64,000 bases of DNA from Pseudomonas sp. Marseille-Q3773 (GCF_916618955.1 NZ_OU745390.1:2108001-2172000), one strand, 5' to 3'; positions 51,924 to 61,350 are shown, counted from the stretch's first letter. Made by a program: numbers and translations. Notes: generated by a model from the letters alone, not told the origin.

Positions 51924-52820
51924 ATGATCGGTCACCTTGCCGCGGACGCCCGACCCATGCCCGTAGACCTGCACACGCTGTACCCCAGGCTCATCCATCT
52001 GATGCTGGACACGGTATTCGTGGTCGACCGGGACAACCAGATCGTGTTCGTCAGCGATGCCTGCGAGGCGTTGCTCGGTTACCGGGCCTGCGAACTGGTC
52101 GGCACACCTATCACCGACTACATGCACCCCGACGACCTGGCGATGACCCGCGCCTCGATCGTGCGGGTGATGAGCGGCCAACCCCACTACGATTTCCGCA
52201 ACCGCTATATCCGCAAGGATGGCGGTGTGGTGCACATCCTGTGGGCGGCCTGCTGGTCCGATGAAGCCAATGCGCGCATCGGTGTGGCGCGGGATGTGAC
52301 CGCCCAGCACCAGGCCGAAGCAGAGCTGCGCTTCCTGGCCCACCACGACCCACTGACCCGGCTGGCCAACCGCGCCAGGTTCAATGAACGGCTGGAGGCT
52401 GCCCTGGCCGTCGCTCGCCGCCATGGTCGGCCGCTGGCCCTGCTGTTCCTCGACATCAACGATTTCAAGCAGATCAACGACAACCACGGCCACGCCATGG
52501 GCGACCGGGTGCTGTGCGCCTTGGCCCGGCGCCTGGAAAGCTGTGTGGGCGTTGACGACACGGTGGCGCGGATGGGCGGTGACGAGTTCACCGTGCTGCT
52601 GCCCGATTGCGCAGCGCCGGAGGTCATCGCCGAGCGTGTGGCACAGATCCTGGCGACCCTGGCCGAGCCGCTGGGCGACGGCTTCGCCGGCATCGACACC
52701 CCCAGCTGCAGCATCGGCGTGGCCTGCTTCCCGGAGCATGGCAGCCAAGCCGACGTGCTCCTGCGCCACGCCGACGGGCACATGTACCGGATCAAACGCC
52801 AGCGTGCAGCGGCCAGTTGA
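51924..52820 (+). CDS. PAS-GGDEF diguanylate cyclase
   Basis: A ~298-residue cytoplasmic protein with an N-terminal PAS sensor (residues ~20-130: LDTVFVVDRDNQIVFVSDAC, GYRACELVGTPITDYMHPDD, then PAC-like VHILWAACWSDEANARIGVA). A GGDEF domain begins at LRFLAHHDPLTRLANRARF, with the intact active motif MGGDEFTVLLPD, and should make cyclic-di-GMP. The inhibitory RxxD site normally just before the motif is absent (VGVDDTVAR). The start is uncertain: TTG 51897, ATG 51924 and ATG 51957 are in frame; 51924 is chosen. It follows the exporter operon by ~50 bases and could link c-di-GMP to secretion or surface behaviour, which is inference. Confidence 0.9.
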   Translation: MIGHLAADARPMPVDLHTLYPRLIHLMLDTVFVVDRDNQIVFVSDACEALLGYRACELVGTPITDYMHPDDLAMTRASIVRVMSGQPHYDFRNRYIRKDGGVVHILWAACWSDEANARIGVARDVTAQHQAEAELRFLAHHDPLTRLANRARFNERLEAALAVARRHGRPLALLFLDINDFKQINDNHGHAMGDRVLCALARRLESCVGVDDTVARMGGDEFTVLLPDCAAPEVIAERVAQILATLAEPLGDGFAGIDTPSCSIGVACFPEHGSQADVLLRHADGHMYRIKRQRAAAS

Positions 52821-52890
52821 GCGGCGAGGAGACCTACCCAGCAGTCGCCGTTGATGGTAGCTGAACGCCCCTGGGCCAAACATAGGACAC

Positions 52891-52937
52891 TGCAGGAGCG
52901 ACCTTGTGCCGCGATGGGCCGCAAGGCCGCTCCTGCA
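52891..52937. repeat. REP-like inverted repeat
   Basis: TGCAGGAGCGACC and GGCCGCTCCTGCA pair with one mismatch around a loop containing GCCGCGATGGGCC, typical of Pseudomonas REP sequences. It lies between the convergent GGDEF and quiC genes. Confidence 0.7.
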
Positions 52938-52947
52938 CGGGCAGCGT

Positions 52948-54855
52948 TCAGAGCACCGGCTTGCGCGCTGCGCCACTGCGTGCCTTGGCCATGGCCGCCA
53001 GGCGCACCGCGACGTTGGCTGCACCGTAACCGGCATAGCCGCCCTTGCGCTGGATGATTTCGAAGAAAAAACGCTCCTCGAACGGTTCGGTGTACACGTG
53101 GAACAGCTCGCCACCCTGCGCATCACGGTCGTACAGCACGTTGTAGTACGCCAGTTCGCTGAGGAACTCGTCGTCGAAATCGAAGCGGGCGGCCAGGTCG
53201 TCGTAGTAGTTCAGCGGTATCTCCAGCAGTGGCACCCCGGCCAGCTTGGCACGCGCCACTTCACGGAAGATGTCCTCGCAATCGAATGCGATGTGGTGCA
53301 CACCCGAACCTCGGTAGCTGGACAGCGCATGGGCGATGGCGGTGTTGCGGTTTTCCGAGATGTTCAGCGGCAGGCGCAAGGTACCGCACTGGCTGCGCAG
53401 GGCGCGGCTCTTGACCAGGCCATAGGGGTCGGGCAGCACCACTTCATCGTCGGCGGCGAAGTCGAACAAGGTCTTGTAGAACAGCACCCAGCTGTCCAGC
53501 GATTCAGCCGGCAGGGCCAGCGCCATGTGGTCGATACGGCGCAGGCCACCGCTGGCGGTAGCGCTCTTGTCCAGGCTGAAGTCGGTGTCATACAGGGTCG
53601 GCCCGCCCGTACCCTGCTCCACCAGGTACAGCAGGCTGCCATCCGGCGCGCGCACCGCCGGGACTTCGCATTCGTTGGGCCCGACCAGGCCCCGGAACGG
53701 CTGGCCACGGAAGGCGGTGGCACGCTTCAGCGCCGCGTGCTGGTTCTTGACCCGCAGCGCAGTGGCGCACAGCGATGGGCCGTGGGCCTCGAAGAAGTTG
53801 TGGCCGAAGGAATAGGGTTCGGCATTCAGGACGATATTGATATCGCCCTGGCGCAGCAGTTGCACCTCTTTGCTGCGGTGCTTGCCGGCTTCGGCAAAGC
53901 CCAGGCGCTTCAGCCAGCTGCCCAGGCGCGCGCCAACCGCTTCGTCTACCGCGAATTCGAGGAACTCGACACCGTCATAGCTGCTGGCCGCCGGTGGCGT
54001 GAACAGCACACCGGGTTCGATCGGGGTGCCCTCCTGCTCCAGGCGCAGGCGGGTCTGTTCTTCCAGGTACAGCAGCGAGCGCAGGCCGTCGGCGGCATTC
54101 TGCCGCGGCGGTGCGGCGCGGAAACCGTCATTGAATATTTCCAGCGACAGCGGGCCGCGGTAGCCGGTGGCAAGGATCGGTGCCAGGAACCCGGCCATGT
54201 CCATCTCGCCCTGCCCCGGGAAACAGCGGAAATGGCGGCTCCACTCCAGCACGTCCATGGCCAGGATCGGCGCGTCGGCCATTTGCACGAAGAAGATCTT
54301 GTCGCCGGGAATGTCGCGGATCGCCTGCGGGTCGCCTTTCAGTGACAGCGTGTGGAAGCTGTCGAGGATCACCCCGAGCGACGGGTGGTCGGCCTGGCGC
54401 ACCAGGTTCCAGACTTGCTGGTAGGTATTGACGTGGCGGCCCCAGGCCAGGGCTTCGTAGCCGATGCGCAGGCCGCGTTTGCCAGCATGCTCGGCCAGCA
54501 GGCGCAGGTCATCGACCAGCACTTGTTCTTCACCCAGGGCATCGGCCTGGACGTTGCTGCACACCAGCACCAGGTCGGTGCCCAGTTCCTGCATCAGGTC
54601 GAACTTGCGCTCGGCACGGTCGAGGTTTTTCTGCAGGCGATCGCGGCGGCAGCCTTCAAAGTCGCGGAAGGGCTGGAACAGGGTGATGGCAAGACCTGCA
54701 TCGGCGCACATCTGCCGCACCTGACGCGGGCTGCCAGCGTAATAGAGCAGGTCGTTCTCGAAGATCTCGACGCCGTCAAAACCGGCGGCGGCGATGGCTT
54801 CGAGCTTTTCCGGCAGGGTGCCGCTCAAGGACACGGTGGCGATCGAACGCTGCAT
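52948..54855 (-). CDS. quiC: 3-dehydroshikimate dehydratase, fused isomerase/HPPD-like domains
   Basis: A 635-residue enzyme converting 3-dehydroshikimate to protocatechuate in quinate/shikimate catabolism. The N-terminal sugar-phosphate-isomerase-like TIM barrel (1-~280) carries the four metal residues known for P. putida QuiC1: Glu134 (IGYEALAWG), Asp165 (GVILDSFH), Gln191 (FFVQMADAP) and Glu239 (PLSLEIFND). The C-terminal ~345 residues form a 4-hydroxyphenylpyruvate-dioxygenase-like VOC domain (RRIDHMALALP, GVHHIAFDCED, ERFFFEIIQRKGG). The length and fusion match P. putida QuiC1, as remembered. It is divergent from the MFS transporter that probably imports its pathway substrates, with GTTTTG-type repeats between. 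Confidence 0.94.
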   Translation of the reverse strand: MQRSIATVSLSGTLPEKLEAIAAAGFDGVEIFENDLLYYAGSPRQVRQMCADAGLAITLFQPFRDFEGCRRDRLQKNLDRAERKFDLMQELGTDLVLVCSNVQADALGEEQVLVDDLRLLAEHAGKRGLRIGYEALAWGRHVNTYQQVWNLVRQADHPSLGVILDSFHTLSLKGDPQAIRDIPGDKIFFVQMADAPILAMDVLEWSRHFRCFPGQGEMDMAGFLAPILATGYRGPLSLEIFNDGFRAAPPRQNAADGLRSLLYLEEQTRLRLEQEGTPIEPGVLFTPPAASSYDGVEFLEFAVDEAVGARLGSWLKRLGFAEAGKHRSKEVQLLRQGDINIVLNAEPYSFGHNFFEAHGPSLCATALRVKNQHAALKRATAFRGQPFRGLVGPNECEVPAVRAPDGSLLYLVEQGTGGPTLYDTDFSLDKSATASGGLRRIDHMALALPAESLDSWVLFYKTLFDFAADDEVVLPDPYGLVKSRALRSQCGTLRLPLNISENRNTAIAHALSSYRGSGVHHIAFDCEDIFREVARAKLAGVPLLEIPLNYYDDLAARFDFDDEFLSELAYYNVLYDRDAQGGELFHVYTEPFEERFFFEIIQRKGGYAGYGAANVAVRLAAMAKARSGAARKPVL

Positions 54856-54982
54856 GGCGGGAGTTCCTTGTTGTTAGAGGCTGACGGTGCCAGGCGGAAG
54901 AAAACCAGCGGTCACCGTTTCTGGCACGATCGATTATTCGCAGGTAGAGTCGGCGCTTCAATCCCTTTGTACGGAATGGTTA

Positions 54983-55017
54983 GTTTTGCGTTCGATTACC
55001 GCACAAAACCCGTTTTG
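54983..55017. promoter_or_regulatory. Three GTTTTG hexamers, possible IclR-type operator
   Basis: GTTTTG at 54983-54988, then CAAAAC-CC-GTTTTG at 55004-55017: a palindrome plus a third copy as a direct repeat. This layout resembles PcaU/PobR-type three-repeat operators of aromatic catabolism. It lies in the 291-base region between the divergent quiC and MFS genes. The regulator is not in the window. Confidence 0.35.
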
Positions 55018-55146
55018 ACGAATTGCTACACCGCTGGCCCGTGGTCAACATGAACCACAACGCAGGCCCACCGACCGCTGCCCCCCCCTGCCCTTGCGAA
55101 AGCGATGGCCGACCCTGCGCAAACAACAATAACAACGGAGACAACG

Positions 55147-56520
55147 ATGGCTCACTCCAGCTCGCAAGCGAAAAAAGCGACCGCCAGTGGATGGATAGGC
55201 TCGGCACTCGAGTACTACGACTTCTTCATCTACGCCCAGGCCGCCGCGCTGATTTTCCCGCAGATATTCTTCCCCAACACTGACCCGAAGATGGCCATCA
55301 TCGCCTCGCTGGCCACCTACGGTGTGGGCTACCTGGCGCGCCCGGTCGGCGCCTTCGTACTGGGCCACTGGGGTGATACACGCGGGCGCAAGAACGTATT
55401 GCTGCTGTGCATGTTCCTGATGGGCCTGTCGACCATGGCCGTAGGCCTGCTGCCTACCTACCACGACATCGGTTACCTCGCCCCCGCCTTGCTGGTGGTA
55501 CTGCGCCTGATCCAGGGCTTTGCCGTGGCCGGCGAAATCTCCGGCGCCAGTTCCATGATCATGGAGCATGCCCCGTTCGGGCGTAGAGGCTATTACGCCA
55601 GTTTCACCCTGCAAGGCGTACAGGCCGGCCAGGTCCTGGCGGCAGCGGTATTCCTGCCACTGGCCTACTTCATGCCGAGTGAAGCCTTCAGTGAATGGGG
55701 CTGGCGCATCCCGTTCCTGATGAGCGCTTTCGTACTGGTGGCCGGCTTCATCATCCGCAAGGAAGTGCACGAAACCCCGGCGTTCGTGAAGGAAGAGAAA
55801 CAGGACAAGGTCGCCAAGTCGCCGATCCGCGAAGCCTTCCGCCACAGCTGGAAACACATGGTACTGGTGATGTTCATGGCCCTGATGAACGTCATCCCGG
55901 TGGTGGCCACCATCTTCGGTGCCGCCTACGCGGTGCAGCCGGCCTATGGCATCGGCTTCGACAAGAGCGTGTACCTGTGGATCCCGGTGGTCGGGAACAT
56001 CGTCGCGGTGCTGGTGATTCCATTCGTTGGCAACCTCTCCGACAAGATCGGCCGCCGCCCGACCATGATCGCGGGCTGCCTGGGCTCGGGCCTGCTGGCC
56101 TTCGTCTACCTGTACGCGATCAGCATCCACAACGTACCGCTGGCATTCGCCACCTCGATCGTCATGTGGGGCATGGTCTACCAGGGTTACAACGCAGTGT
56201 TCCCCAGCTTCTACCCGGAGCTGTTCCAGACCCGCTACCGCGTGTCTGCCATGGCCATCGCGCAGAACATCGGCACCATGCTGACCGCCATGCTGCCGGC
56301 GCTGTTCGCCCTGGTCGCCCCGCCCGGCTCGGACAACATCCCGCTGGTGATCGGTGGCCTGGCGTTCTTCATCACCTGTGTGTGCGCCCTGGCGGCCTAC
56401 ATCGCCCCAGAAACCCATCGTCTGTCGATGGAAGACCTGGGTAACCCGCAGGCCAAGCCGATGGAGAAAGCAGCGTATGAAGCCAGCCGCAAAGGCAGCT
56501 TGCAGGCCGTGAGCCACTGA
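55147..56520 (+). CDS. MFS transporter (MHS family), probable shikimate/quinate-type uptake
   Basis: A 457-residue MHS-family MFS proton symporter. It begins TASGWIGSALEYYDFFIYAQ, with the loop signatures LGHWGDTRGRKNVLLL and VGNLSDKIGRRPTMIAG, and IQGFAVAGEISGASSMIMEH in segment 4-5. It has 12 membrane segments and the normal length, without the insert seen in the transporter at 18667. ATG 55147 follows CGGAGA; an upstream frame to 55105 is unlikely. Divergence from quiC makes shikimate, quinate or dehydroshikimate the likely substrates; ShiA of E. coli is in the same family. It ends in front of a strong hairpin shared with the convergent decarboxylase gene. Confidence 0.9.
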   Translation: MAHSSSQAKKATASGWIGSALEYYDFFIYAQAAALIFPQIFFPNTDPKMAIIASLATYGVGYLARPVGAFVLGHWGDTRGRKNVLLLCMFLMGLSTMAVGLLPTYHDIGYLAPALLVVLRLIQGFAVAGEISGASSMIMEHAPFGRRGYYASFTLQGVQAGQVLAAAVFLPLAYFMPSEAFSEWGWRIPFLMSAFVLVAGFIIRKEVHETPAFVKEEKQDKVAKSPIREAFRHSWKHMVLVMFMALMNVIPVVATIFGAAYAVQPAYGIGFDKSVYLWIPVVGNIVAVLVIPFVGNLSDKIGRRPTMIAGCLGSGLLAFVYLYAISIHNVPLAFATSIVMWGMVYQGYNAVFPSFYPELFQTRYRVSAMAIAQNIGTMLTAMLPALFALVAPPGSDNIPLVIGGLAFFITCVCALAAYIAPETHRLSMEDLGNPQAKPMEKAAYEASRKGSLQAVSH

Positions 56521-56526
56521 AGGCTT

Positions 56527-56555
56527 GCTGGGGGGTGCTTTGCGCGCCCCCCGGC
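56527..56555. terminator. Strong GC hairpin between convergent genes
   Basis: A 12-bp stem (GCTGGGGGGTGC with GCGCCCCCCGGC, two G-T pairs) around a TTTGC loop, placed seven bases after the transporter stop and four before the decarboxylase stop. AATTT follows on the plus strand. Confidence 0.65.
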
Positions 56556-56559
56556 AATT

Positions 56560-57972
56560 TCACCCTTTGACCACCTCCTGCAACCGCTGCCACAACCGCT
56601 CGACATCCCCCCGCTCGGTCGGCAGCGCCCCGATCGACACCCGCACCATCCACCGCCCGTCCAGCGTCGCCGGCGTCACGTAGGCATCCCCCGACGCATT
56701 CAGCCGCTCCGCCCAACCCTTGGTATGCGCATCCAGTGCCTCCCCTTCCAGCCCCGCCGGTTGATGGCGAATGCACAAGGTCTGCAACGCCACCGGAGCC
56801 AGCACGTGCCACCCTGCGGCCGCATCAACCTGCGCGGCCAGCCACCGGGCGTTGTCCAGGTCACGGCGCAAGCGCGCCTGCAACGCTTCAACGCCCTCGC
56901 TACGCAACATGAACCACAGTTTCAGCGCGCGGAAGCGCCGCCCCAGCGGGATGCCCCAGTCACGCAGGTTCTTCACCTCGCCATCCACCGCCGACTGCAG
57001 GTAGCTGGGGTTGGTGCTCATCACCCGGATCAGGTGCTGCGGGTCGCGCACGTAGTAGATCGAGCAATCGAAGGCGACGCCCAGCCACTTGTGCGCATTG
57101 ACCACCACCGAGTCGGCCAGCTCGATGCCGTCCCACATCCAGCGGCATTCCGGCAGGATCATCGCCGAGCCGGCCATCGCCGAATCCACATGCAGCCACA
57201 GGCCATGGGCCTGGGCGATCTCGCCGATCGGGCGCAGCGGGTCGAGGGCCGTGGTGGCGGTGGTGCCGGTAGTGGCGACCACGGCACAGGGCTGTTTACC
57301 GGCGGCCAGGTCCTGTTCGATGGCCGCCTGCAGGGCTTGCGGGCGCAAGGCGTAGTGTTCGTCGGTCGGGATCAGGCGGATATTGTCGCGGCCAAAACCG
57401 GCCAGCAGCGCCGCCTTGTCCACCGAGCTGTGGGCCTGGGCACTGACGTAGACGATCAGCGGCCTGGCCTGGGCTTGCAGGCCACCACGCACCAGGGCGT
57501 AGTCGCTGGCGCGTTCACGGGCGCAGATCAGCGCCACCAGGGTGCTGGTCGACGCGGTGTCCTGGATGACTCCGCTCCACTGGTCGGACAGGCCGAGCAG
57601 CTGGCGCAGCCAATCGAGGGTGGTTTCCTCCAGCTCGCTCAGCGCCGGGCTGGATTGCCAGGACAGGCCGAGAACGCCCAGGCCGGTGCTGAGAAAGTCG
57701 CCGAGCACCGATGACAGGGTACCGTTGGAGGGGAAGTAGCCGTAGAAATCCGGGTGTTGCCAGTGGGACAGGCCGGGCATCACCAGCTGGTTGAGGTCGG
57801 CGATGATCGCTTCGAAGGGCTCGCCCTGCTGCGGGGCGCTGCCGGGCAAGGCGGCCTTTAGGTAACCGGGCTCGACCTGGGCCATGACCGGGCGTTCGCC
57901 GACGGTCTGGCGGTAGTCGGCGATCAGGTCGATCAGTTGATGGCCGTACTGGCGGAATTGTTCGGGGGTCAC
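56560..57972 (-). CDS. ddc: Aromatic-L-amino-acid (DOPA) decarboxylase
   Basis: A 470-residue PLP-dependent group II decarboxylase. The PLP lysine is about residue 295 in VVNAHKWLGVAFDCS. Other marks are HWQHPDFYGYFPSNGTLSSV, the PLP-phosphate region DTASTSTLVALICARE, the ring-binding VYVSAQAHSSVDKAAL (His), TTGTTATTALDPL and HVDSAMAGSAMI (Asp). GTG 57972 is chosen over ATG 57996 because AGGAG lies six bases before it and it gives 470 residues, the length I remember for the DOPA-specific P. putida enzyme. The reaction is L-DOPA (or a related aromatic amino acid) to the amine plus CO2. It follows a LysR gene on the same strand. Confidence 0.9.
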   Translation of the reverse strand: MTPEQFRQYGHQLIDLIADYRQTVGERPVMAQVEPGYLKAALPGSAPQQGEPFEAIIADLNQLVMPGLSHWQHPDFYGYFPSNGTLSSVLGDFLSTGLGVLGLSWQSSPALSELEETTLDWLRQLLGLSDQWSGVIQDTASTSTLVALICARERASDYALVRGGLQAQARPLIVYVSAQAHSSVDKAALLAGFGRDNIRLIPTDEHYALRPQALQAAIEQDLAAGKQPCAVVATTGTTATTALDPLRPIGEIAQAHGLWLHVDSAMAGSAMILPECRWMWDGIELADSVVVNAHKWLGVAFDCSIYYVRDPQHLIRVMSTNPSYLQSAVDGEVKNLRDWGIPLGRRFRALKLWFMLRSEGVEALQARLRRDLDNARWLAAQVDAAAGWHVLAPVALQTLCIRHQPAGLEGEALDAHTKGWAERLNASGDAYVTPATLDGRWMVRVSIGALPTERGDVERLWQRLQEVVKG

Positions 57973-58052
57973 GTGGGGCTCCTGCAGTTTTTCCATTGCC
58001 CACAGTCTAGGCAGCTATACCGCAGTGAATAACCCCGCTTGGCGCATACCTG

Positions 58053-58997
58053 CTATGGCAAACCCGCATGCCCGCCCTGCACACCGAACTGCGACTGGCG
58101 CCACAACTCGAACACCCGGTTGCGCAACCAGCGATGCTCGGCCGAAGCCTGCAGGCGCTGGTGCCACACCACCCAGTAGCGCTGGCTGTGGTCGATGAAG
58201 CCCAGCGGCCGCCAGGCCAGCGGATGCAGGCGGCACAGTTGCCGGGCGATGTGCTCGGGCACGGTGGCCAGCGCCTGGCTGTTGGCGATCACCTGCACGG
58301 TGGCGGAGAAGAACGGCACTTCCAGGCTGACCCGCCGCTGCAGCCCCTGGACGCGCAGGTGGCGGTCGATGAAACTGTCCTTGTCGCCGCCGCCGGAAAT
58401 CCGCACATGCTTGTGCGCCAGGTAGTCGGCCTGGCTGAGCGCGCCGTGGGCGGCCAGCGGGTGGTCGTGGCGCATCAGGCACACCGCGCGGTCCTCGCCA
58501 AGCAGGCGGCCGTGCAGGTTGGGCGGCGACTCGTCGAACAAGGTAGTGGCCAGGTCGATCTCGCCACTGGCCAGCAAGGCGTACTGGCCGGCCTGCCAGG
58601 TGCGGTATTCCAGCGATACGCCCGGTGCTTCGCGCTCCAGCGCCGCCACCAGCAGCGGCAGCATGTGCTCGGCCACATAGTCCGACGCGGCCAGGCAGAA
58701 GCGCCGCTCGCAACGTGCCGGGTCGAACACTGCAGGTTGGCGCAGGGCGTGCAGTTCTTCGAGGACCTGACGCAGAGGTTCGACCAGCGCTTCGGCGTGT
58801 TCGCTGAGCACGTAGCCACGGCCCTGGCGGACCAGCAAAGGGTCGTCGAAGGCTTCGCGCAGGTGGGCGAGCTGGCGGCTCAGGGCGGACTGGCTGACGC
58901 CCAGGCGTTCGGCGGCATGGCTGAGGTTCTTCAGCTGCAGCAGGTGGTCGAGGGTGCGCAGGTGGGCGAAGCTGAGGGAGGCGAAAGCGGGGTTCAT
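58053..58997 (-). CDS. LysR-family transcriptional regulator
   Basis: A 314-residue LysR-type regulator of the NodD/SyrM-like subgroup. The winged helix reads LSFAHLRTLDHLLQLKNLSH, AERLGVSQSALSRQLAHLRE and VRQGRGYVLSEHAEAL. The effector domain begins around CERRFCLAASDYVAEHMLPL, typical of this subgroup. ATG 58997 is preferred to an upstream frame reaching 59072 that runs into REP sequence. It sits 80 bases before ddc on the same strand, so it may control ddc or be co-transcribed with it; the inducer could be an aromatic amino acid. This is inference from position only. Confidence 0.88.
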   Translation of the reverse strand: MNPAFASLSFAHLRTLDHLLQLKNLSHAAERLGVSQSALSRQLAHLREAFDDPLLVRQGRGYVLSEHAEALVEPLRQVLEELHALRQPAVFDPARCERRFCLAASDYVAEHMLPLLVAALEREAPGVSLEYRTWQAGQYALLASGEIDLATTLFDESPPNLHGRLLGEDRAVCLMRHDHPLAAHGALSQADYLAHKHVRISGGGDKDSFIDRHLRVQGLQRRVSLEVPFFSATVQVIANSQALATVPEHIARQLCRLHPLAWRPLGFIDHSQRYWVVWHQRLQASAEHRWLRNRVFELWRQSQFGVQGGHAGLP

Positions 58998-59039
58998 CGG
59001 GGTTCGGCTCCAGACCGCTGGCGAGGGCTTTGCCCTCGT

Positions 59040-59125
59040 TTCACGACACAAGGCCGCGCCTACATGGGTCATGCGTTCCCCTGTAGGCGCGGCATTGCGA
59101 CGCGATGGGCGGCAAAGCGGCCCCG
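59040..59125. repeat. REP pair
   Basis: GGCCGCGCCTACA (~59053) and TGTAGGCGCGGC (~59082) are inverted copies. The second is followed by ATTGCGACGCGATGGGCGGC, a REP-like tail. They lie between the LysR gene and the YebC-family gene. Confidence 0.65.
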
Positions 59126-59135
59126 ATTACACAGA

Positions 59136-59846
59136 TCAGTCAGTCAGGCCGACGTACACGTTCTGCACATCATCGTTCTCGTCGATGGCCTCGAGGAACG
59201 CTTCCACCTCGGCCAGCGCCTCGGCACTCAGGCTGGCTGCGCTGACCGGGTTCTTCGGGGTGTAGCCGATCTTCGCCGAGGTCACGGTGAAGCCATGTTC
59301 CGGCAGGGCCTTCTGCACGGCATCCAGGTCGGTGGTGTCGGTGATGAACAGGGTCGAACCTTCTTCGTCGCCTTCCTCGAAGTCCTGGGCACCGGCCTCG
59401 ATGGCCGCCATTTCCGGGTCGGCGTCACCGTTGGCGGTGGCTTCGATCAGGCCGACGTGGTTGAAGTCCCAGGCCACCGAACCGCTGGCACCCAGCTGGC
59501 CCTTGCGGAACAGCACGCGGATCTGTGCGACGGTGCGGTTGACGTTGTCGGTCAGGCACTCGACGATCAGCGGCACCTGGTGCGGGGCGAAGCCTTCGTA
59601 GCTGACCGCCGAGTACTGCACGGCATCACCGTCCAGGCCCGCGCCCTTGCGGATGGCGCGTTCCAGGGTTTCGCGGGTCATCGAGGCCTTCTTGGCCTGC
59701 TCGATGGCCAGGCGCAGGCGCGGGTTCATGTCGGGGTCGGCGCCAGACTTGGCGGCGATCTGGATCTCTTTGGACAGCTTGCCCATGATCTTGCCTTTGG
59801 CGTTGGCCGCGGCTTCTTTATGTTTGGCTTTCCACTGTGCGCCCAT
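59136..59846 (-). CDS. YebC/PmpR-family protein
   Basis: A 236-residue member of the YebC/PmpR/TACO1 family. It starts [20 protein letters not shown], the variant N-terminus of the second (YeeN-like) paralogue, rather than the MAGHSKWANIKHRK of canonical YebC. Family blocks are present: [68 protein letters not shown] and a very acidic C-terminus. The family was annotated as DNA-binding regulators and more recently linked to ribosome function at difficult sequences. This is a single gene, so a function specific to this paralogue cannot be deduced. Confidence 0.93.
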   Translation of the reverse strand: MGAQWKAKHKEAAANAKGKIMGKLSKEIQIAAKSGADPDMNPRLRLAIEQAKKASMTRETLERAIRKGAGLDGDAVQYSAVSYEGFAPHQVPLIVECLTDNVNRTVAQIRVLFRKGQLGASGSVAWDFNHVGLIEATANGDADPEMAAIEAGAQDFEEGDEEGSTLFITDTTDLDAVQKALPEHGFTVTSAKIGYTPKNPVSAASLSAEALAEVEAFLEAIDENDDVQNVYVGLTD

Positions 59847-59943
59847 GTCGACTCTCTTGTTTCAGCGGCCGGTTCAGGAAGCGACCGGCCAAAAGTGGGT
59901 GCAGTTTATACGCCCTCAGGCCGCTGTTCGACAAGAAATCTCA

Positions 59944-61335
59944 TCAGCCTTTATCCGCCTTGCCTGCCGCCGCCGCAAACCGCGCCAAGCGCACATCCAG
60001 CCGGCGCGGACGCAAACCGTGGTCCTCGGCCCGCTCCTTGCGGCGGATGGCATTGCGCACCATCAGCGAGCCCAGGTAGCGGATCGGCTCGGGTGGGAAC
60101 AGCCCCAACGGCCCCTTGACCAGCGGCGAACGGGTCCACGGGTTGTCCAGCCCCAGTGCCAGCGACGACAGGATCTGCCCGCCCATGTGGCACGGCCCCA
60201 CGCCGCTGCCGGAATAGCCAAAGCCGTAGAACACATTGCCCTGCCCGTCCAGCTTGCCGAAAAACGGCAGGCCGGTTACCGAGCGGTCCGACGGTCCGTT
60301 CCAGCTGGCCGCCAGCGGCACCTCGGCCAGCGCCGGGAAAAACCGACCCAGGCTCTCGCGCAGCAGTGGCCGGTATGGCGACGGCTGGTCGAACACCGGC
60401 AACATGCGCCCGCCGTAGGCAAAGGTATTGCCGCCCTTGCCCAGCATCAGTCGGCCATCGGAAGTGTTGTGGTAATAGTGCACGAAGATCCGCGAGTCGA
60501 GCACACTGATACCAGAGTCCAGGCCGATCTGGCCCAGCAATTCGGGGCAAGGCTCGGTAATCACCATATCGCTGGACACAATCGCCACGCTGCGCTCGAA
60601 CTGCGCAAAGGCCCGCGCCATCCAGGCGTTAAGGCCCAGCACCACGCGGTCGGCGCGCACGGTACCGCTGGCCGTGCGCACCTGCACCGGGGCGCCATGT
60701 TCCAGGCCGGTCATGGCGGTGCCCTCGAAAATACGTACCCCGCGCTGCAAGGCCACCCGGCGCAGACCACGCACCAGCTTGCCCGGCTGCACGGTAGCCG
60801 CGGCCGGCGAGAACCAGCCTTCCAGGTGCCGCGCCGAGCCAGCCAGGCGCTGTACCTGGTCCAGCGGCAGGCGCCTGAACGAATTGATCCCCTTGCGCTC
60901 CAGCGCGGCCACCACCGCATCGGTGGCACCGACCTGGGCGGCATTGGTGGCGGTGTACAGTGTGCCGTCCAGGCGGTAGTCGCAGTCGATGCCATTGGCC
61001 GTGCAGAACGCGCCGATTTCACCGATGCTGCGCTCCGACTCGCGCACCAGGCGCACCGCCTCGGCGACCCCGAACAGCCGCTCGAGGGTGAAGTACTTGG
61101 CCGACCAGGACAACGCGCAGCCACCGTTGCGCCCACTGGCGCCGGCACCGCAGATATCGGCCTCGATCAGCACGATGTCCAAGGCCGGCTGCGCCTCCTT
61201 GAGCATCAGCGCAGTCCAAAGGCCGGTGTAGCCGCCACCGACGATGCACACATCGCAACGGGCATCGCCAGGCAATGGCGGGCATACCGCCTCTTGGGCC
61301 GAATCCAGGGCCTGTTGCAGCCAGAAGGGTCTCAT
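59944..61335 (-). CDS. FAD-dependent (amino)oxidoreductase, putative aminophosphonate oxidase
   Basis: A 463-residue D-amino-acid-oxidase-type flavoenzyme. The N-terminal dinucleotide fold is CDVCIVGGGYTGLWTALML (residues ~28-46), the Glu binding ribose is in VLIEADICGAGASGRNGGCA, and the C-terminal FAD site is VFYGFGYSGSGVGPCHMGG. The internal blocks resemble the group called putative aminophosphonate oxidoreductase, as I remember it. It probably deaminates or demethylates a small amine, possibly an aminophosphonate. It lies 15 bases after the OPA-type transporter gene on the same strand, so the two form an operon opposed by a LysR gene of matching type. Substrate assignment is inference. 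Confidence 0.85.
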   Translation of the reverse strand: MRPFWLQQALDSAQEAVCPPLPGDARCDVCIVGGGYTGLWTALMLKEAQPALDIVLIEADICGAGASGRNGGCALSWSAKYFTLERLFGVAEAVRLVRESERSIGEIGAFCTANGIDCDYRLDGTLYTATNAAQVGATDAVVAALERKGINSFRRLPLDQVQRLAGSARHLEGWFSPAAATVQPGKLVRGLRRVALQRGVRIFEGTAMTGLEHGAPVQVRTASGTVRADRVVLGLNAWMARAFAQFERSVAIVSSDMVITEPCPELLGQIGLDSGISVLDSRIFVHYYHNTSDGRLMLGKGGNTFAYGGRMLPVFDQPSPYRPLLRESLGRFFPALAEVPLAASWNGPSDRSVTGLPFFGKLDGQGNVFYGFGYSGSGVGPCHMGGQILSSLALGLDNPWTRSPLVKGPLGLFPPEPIRYLGSLMVRNAIRRKERAEDHGLRPRRLDVRLARFAAAAGKADKG

Positions 61336-61350
61336 TCGCTCGCTTTCCTT

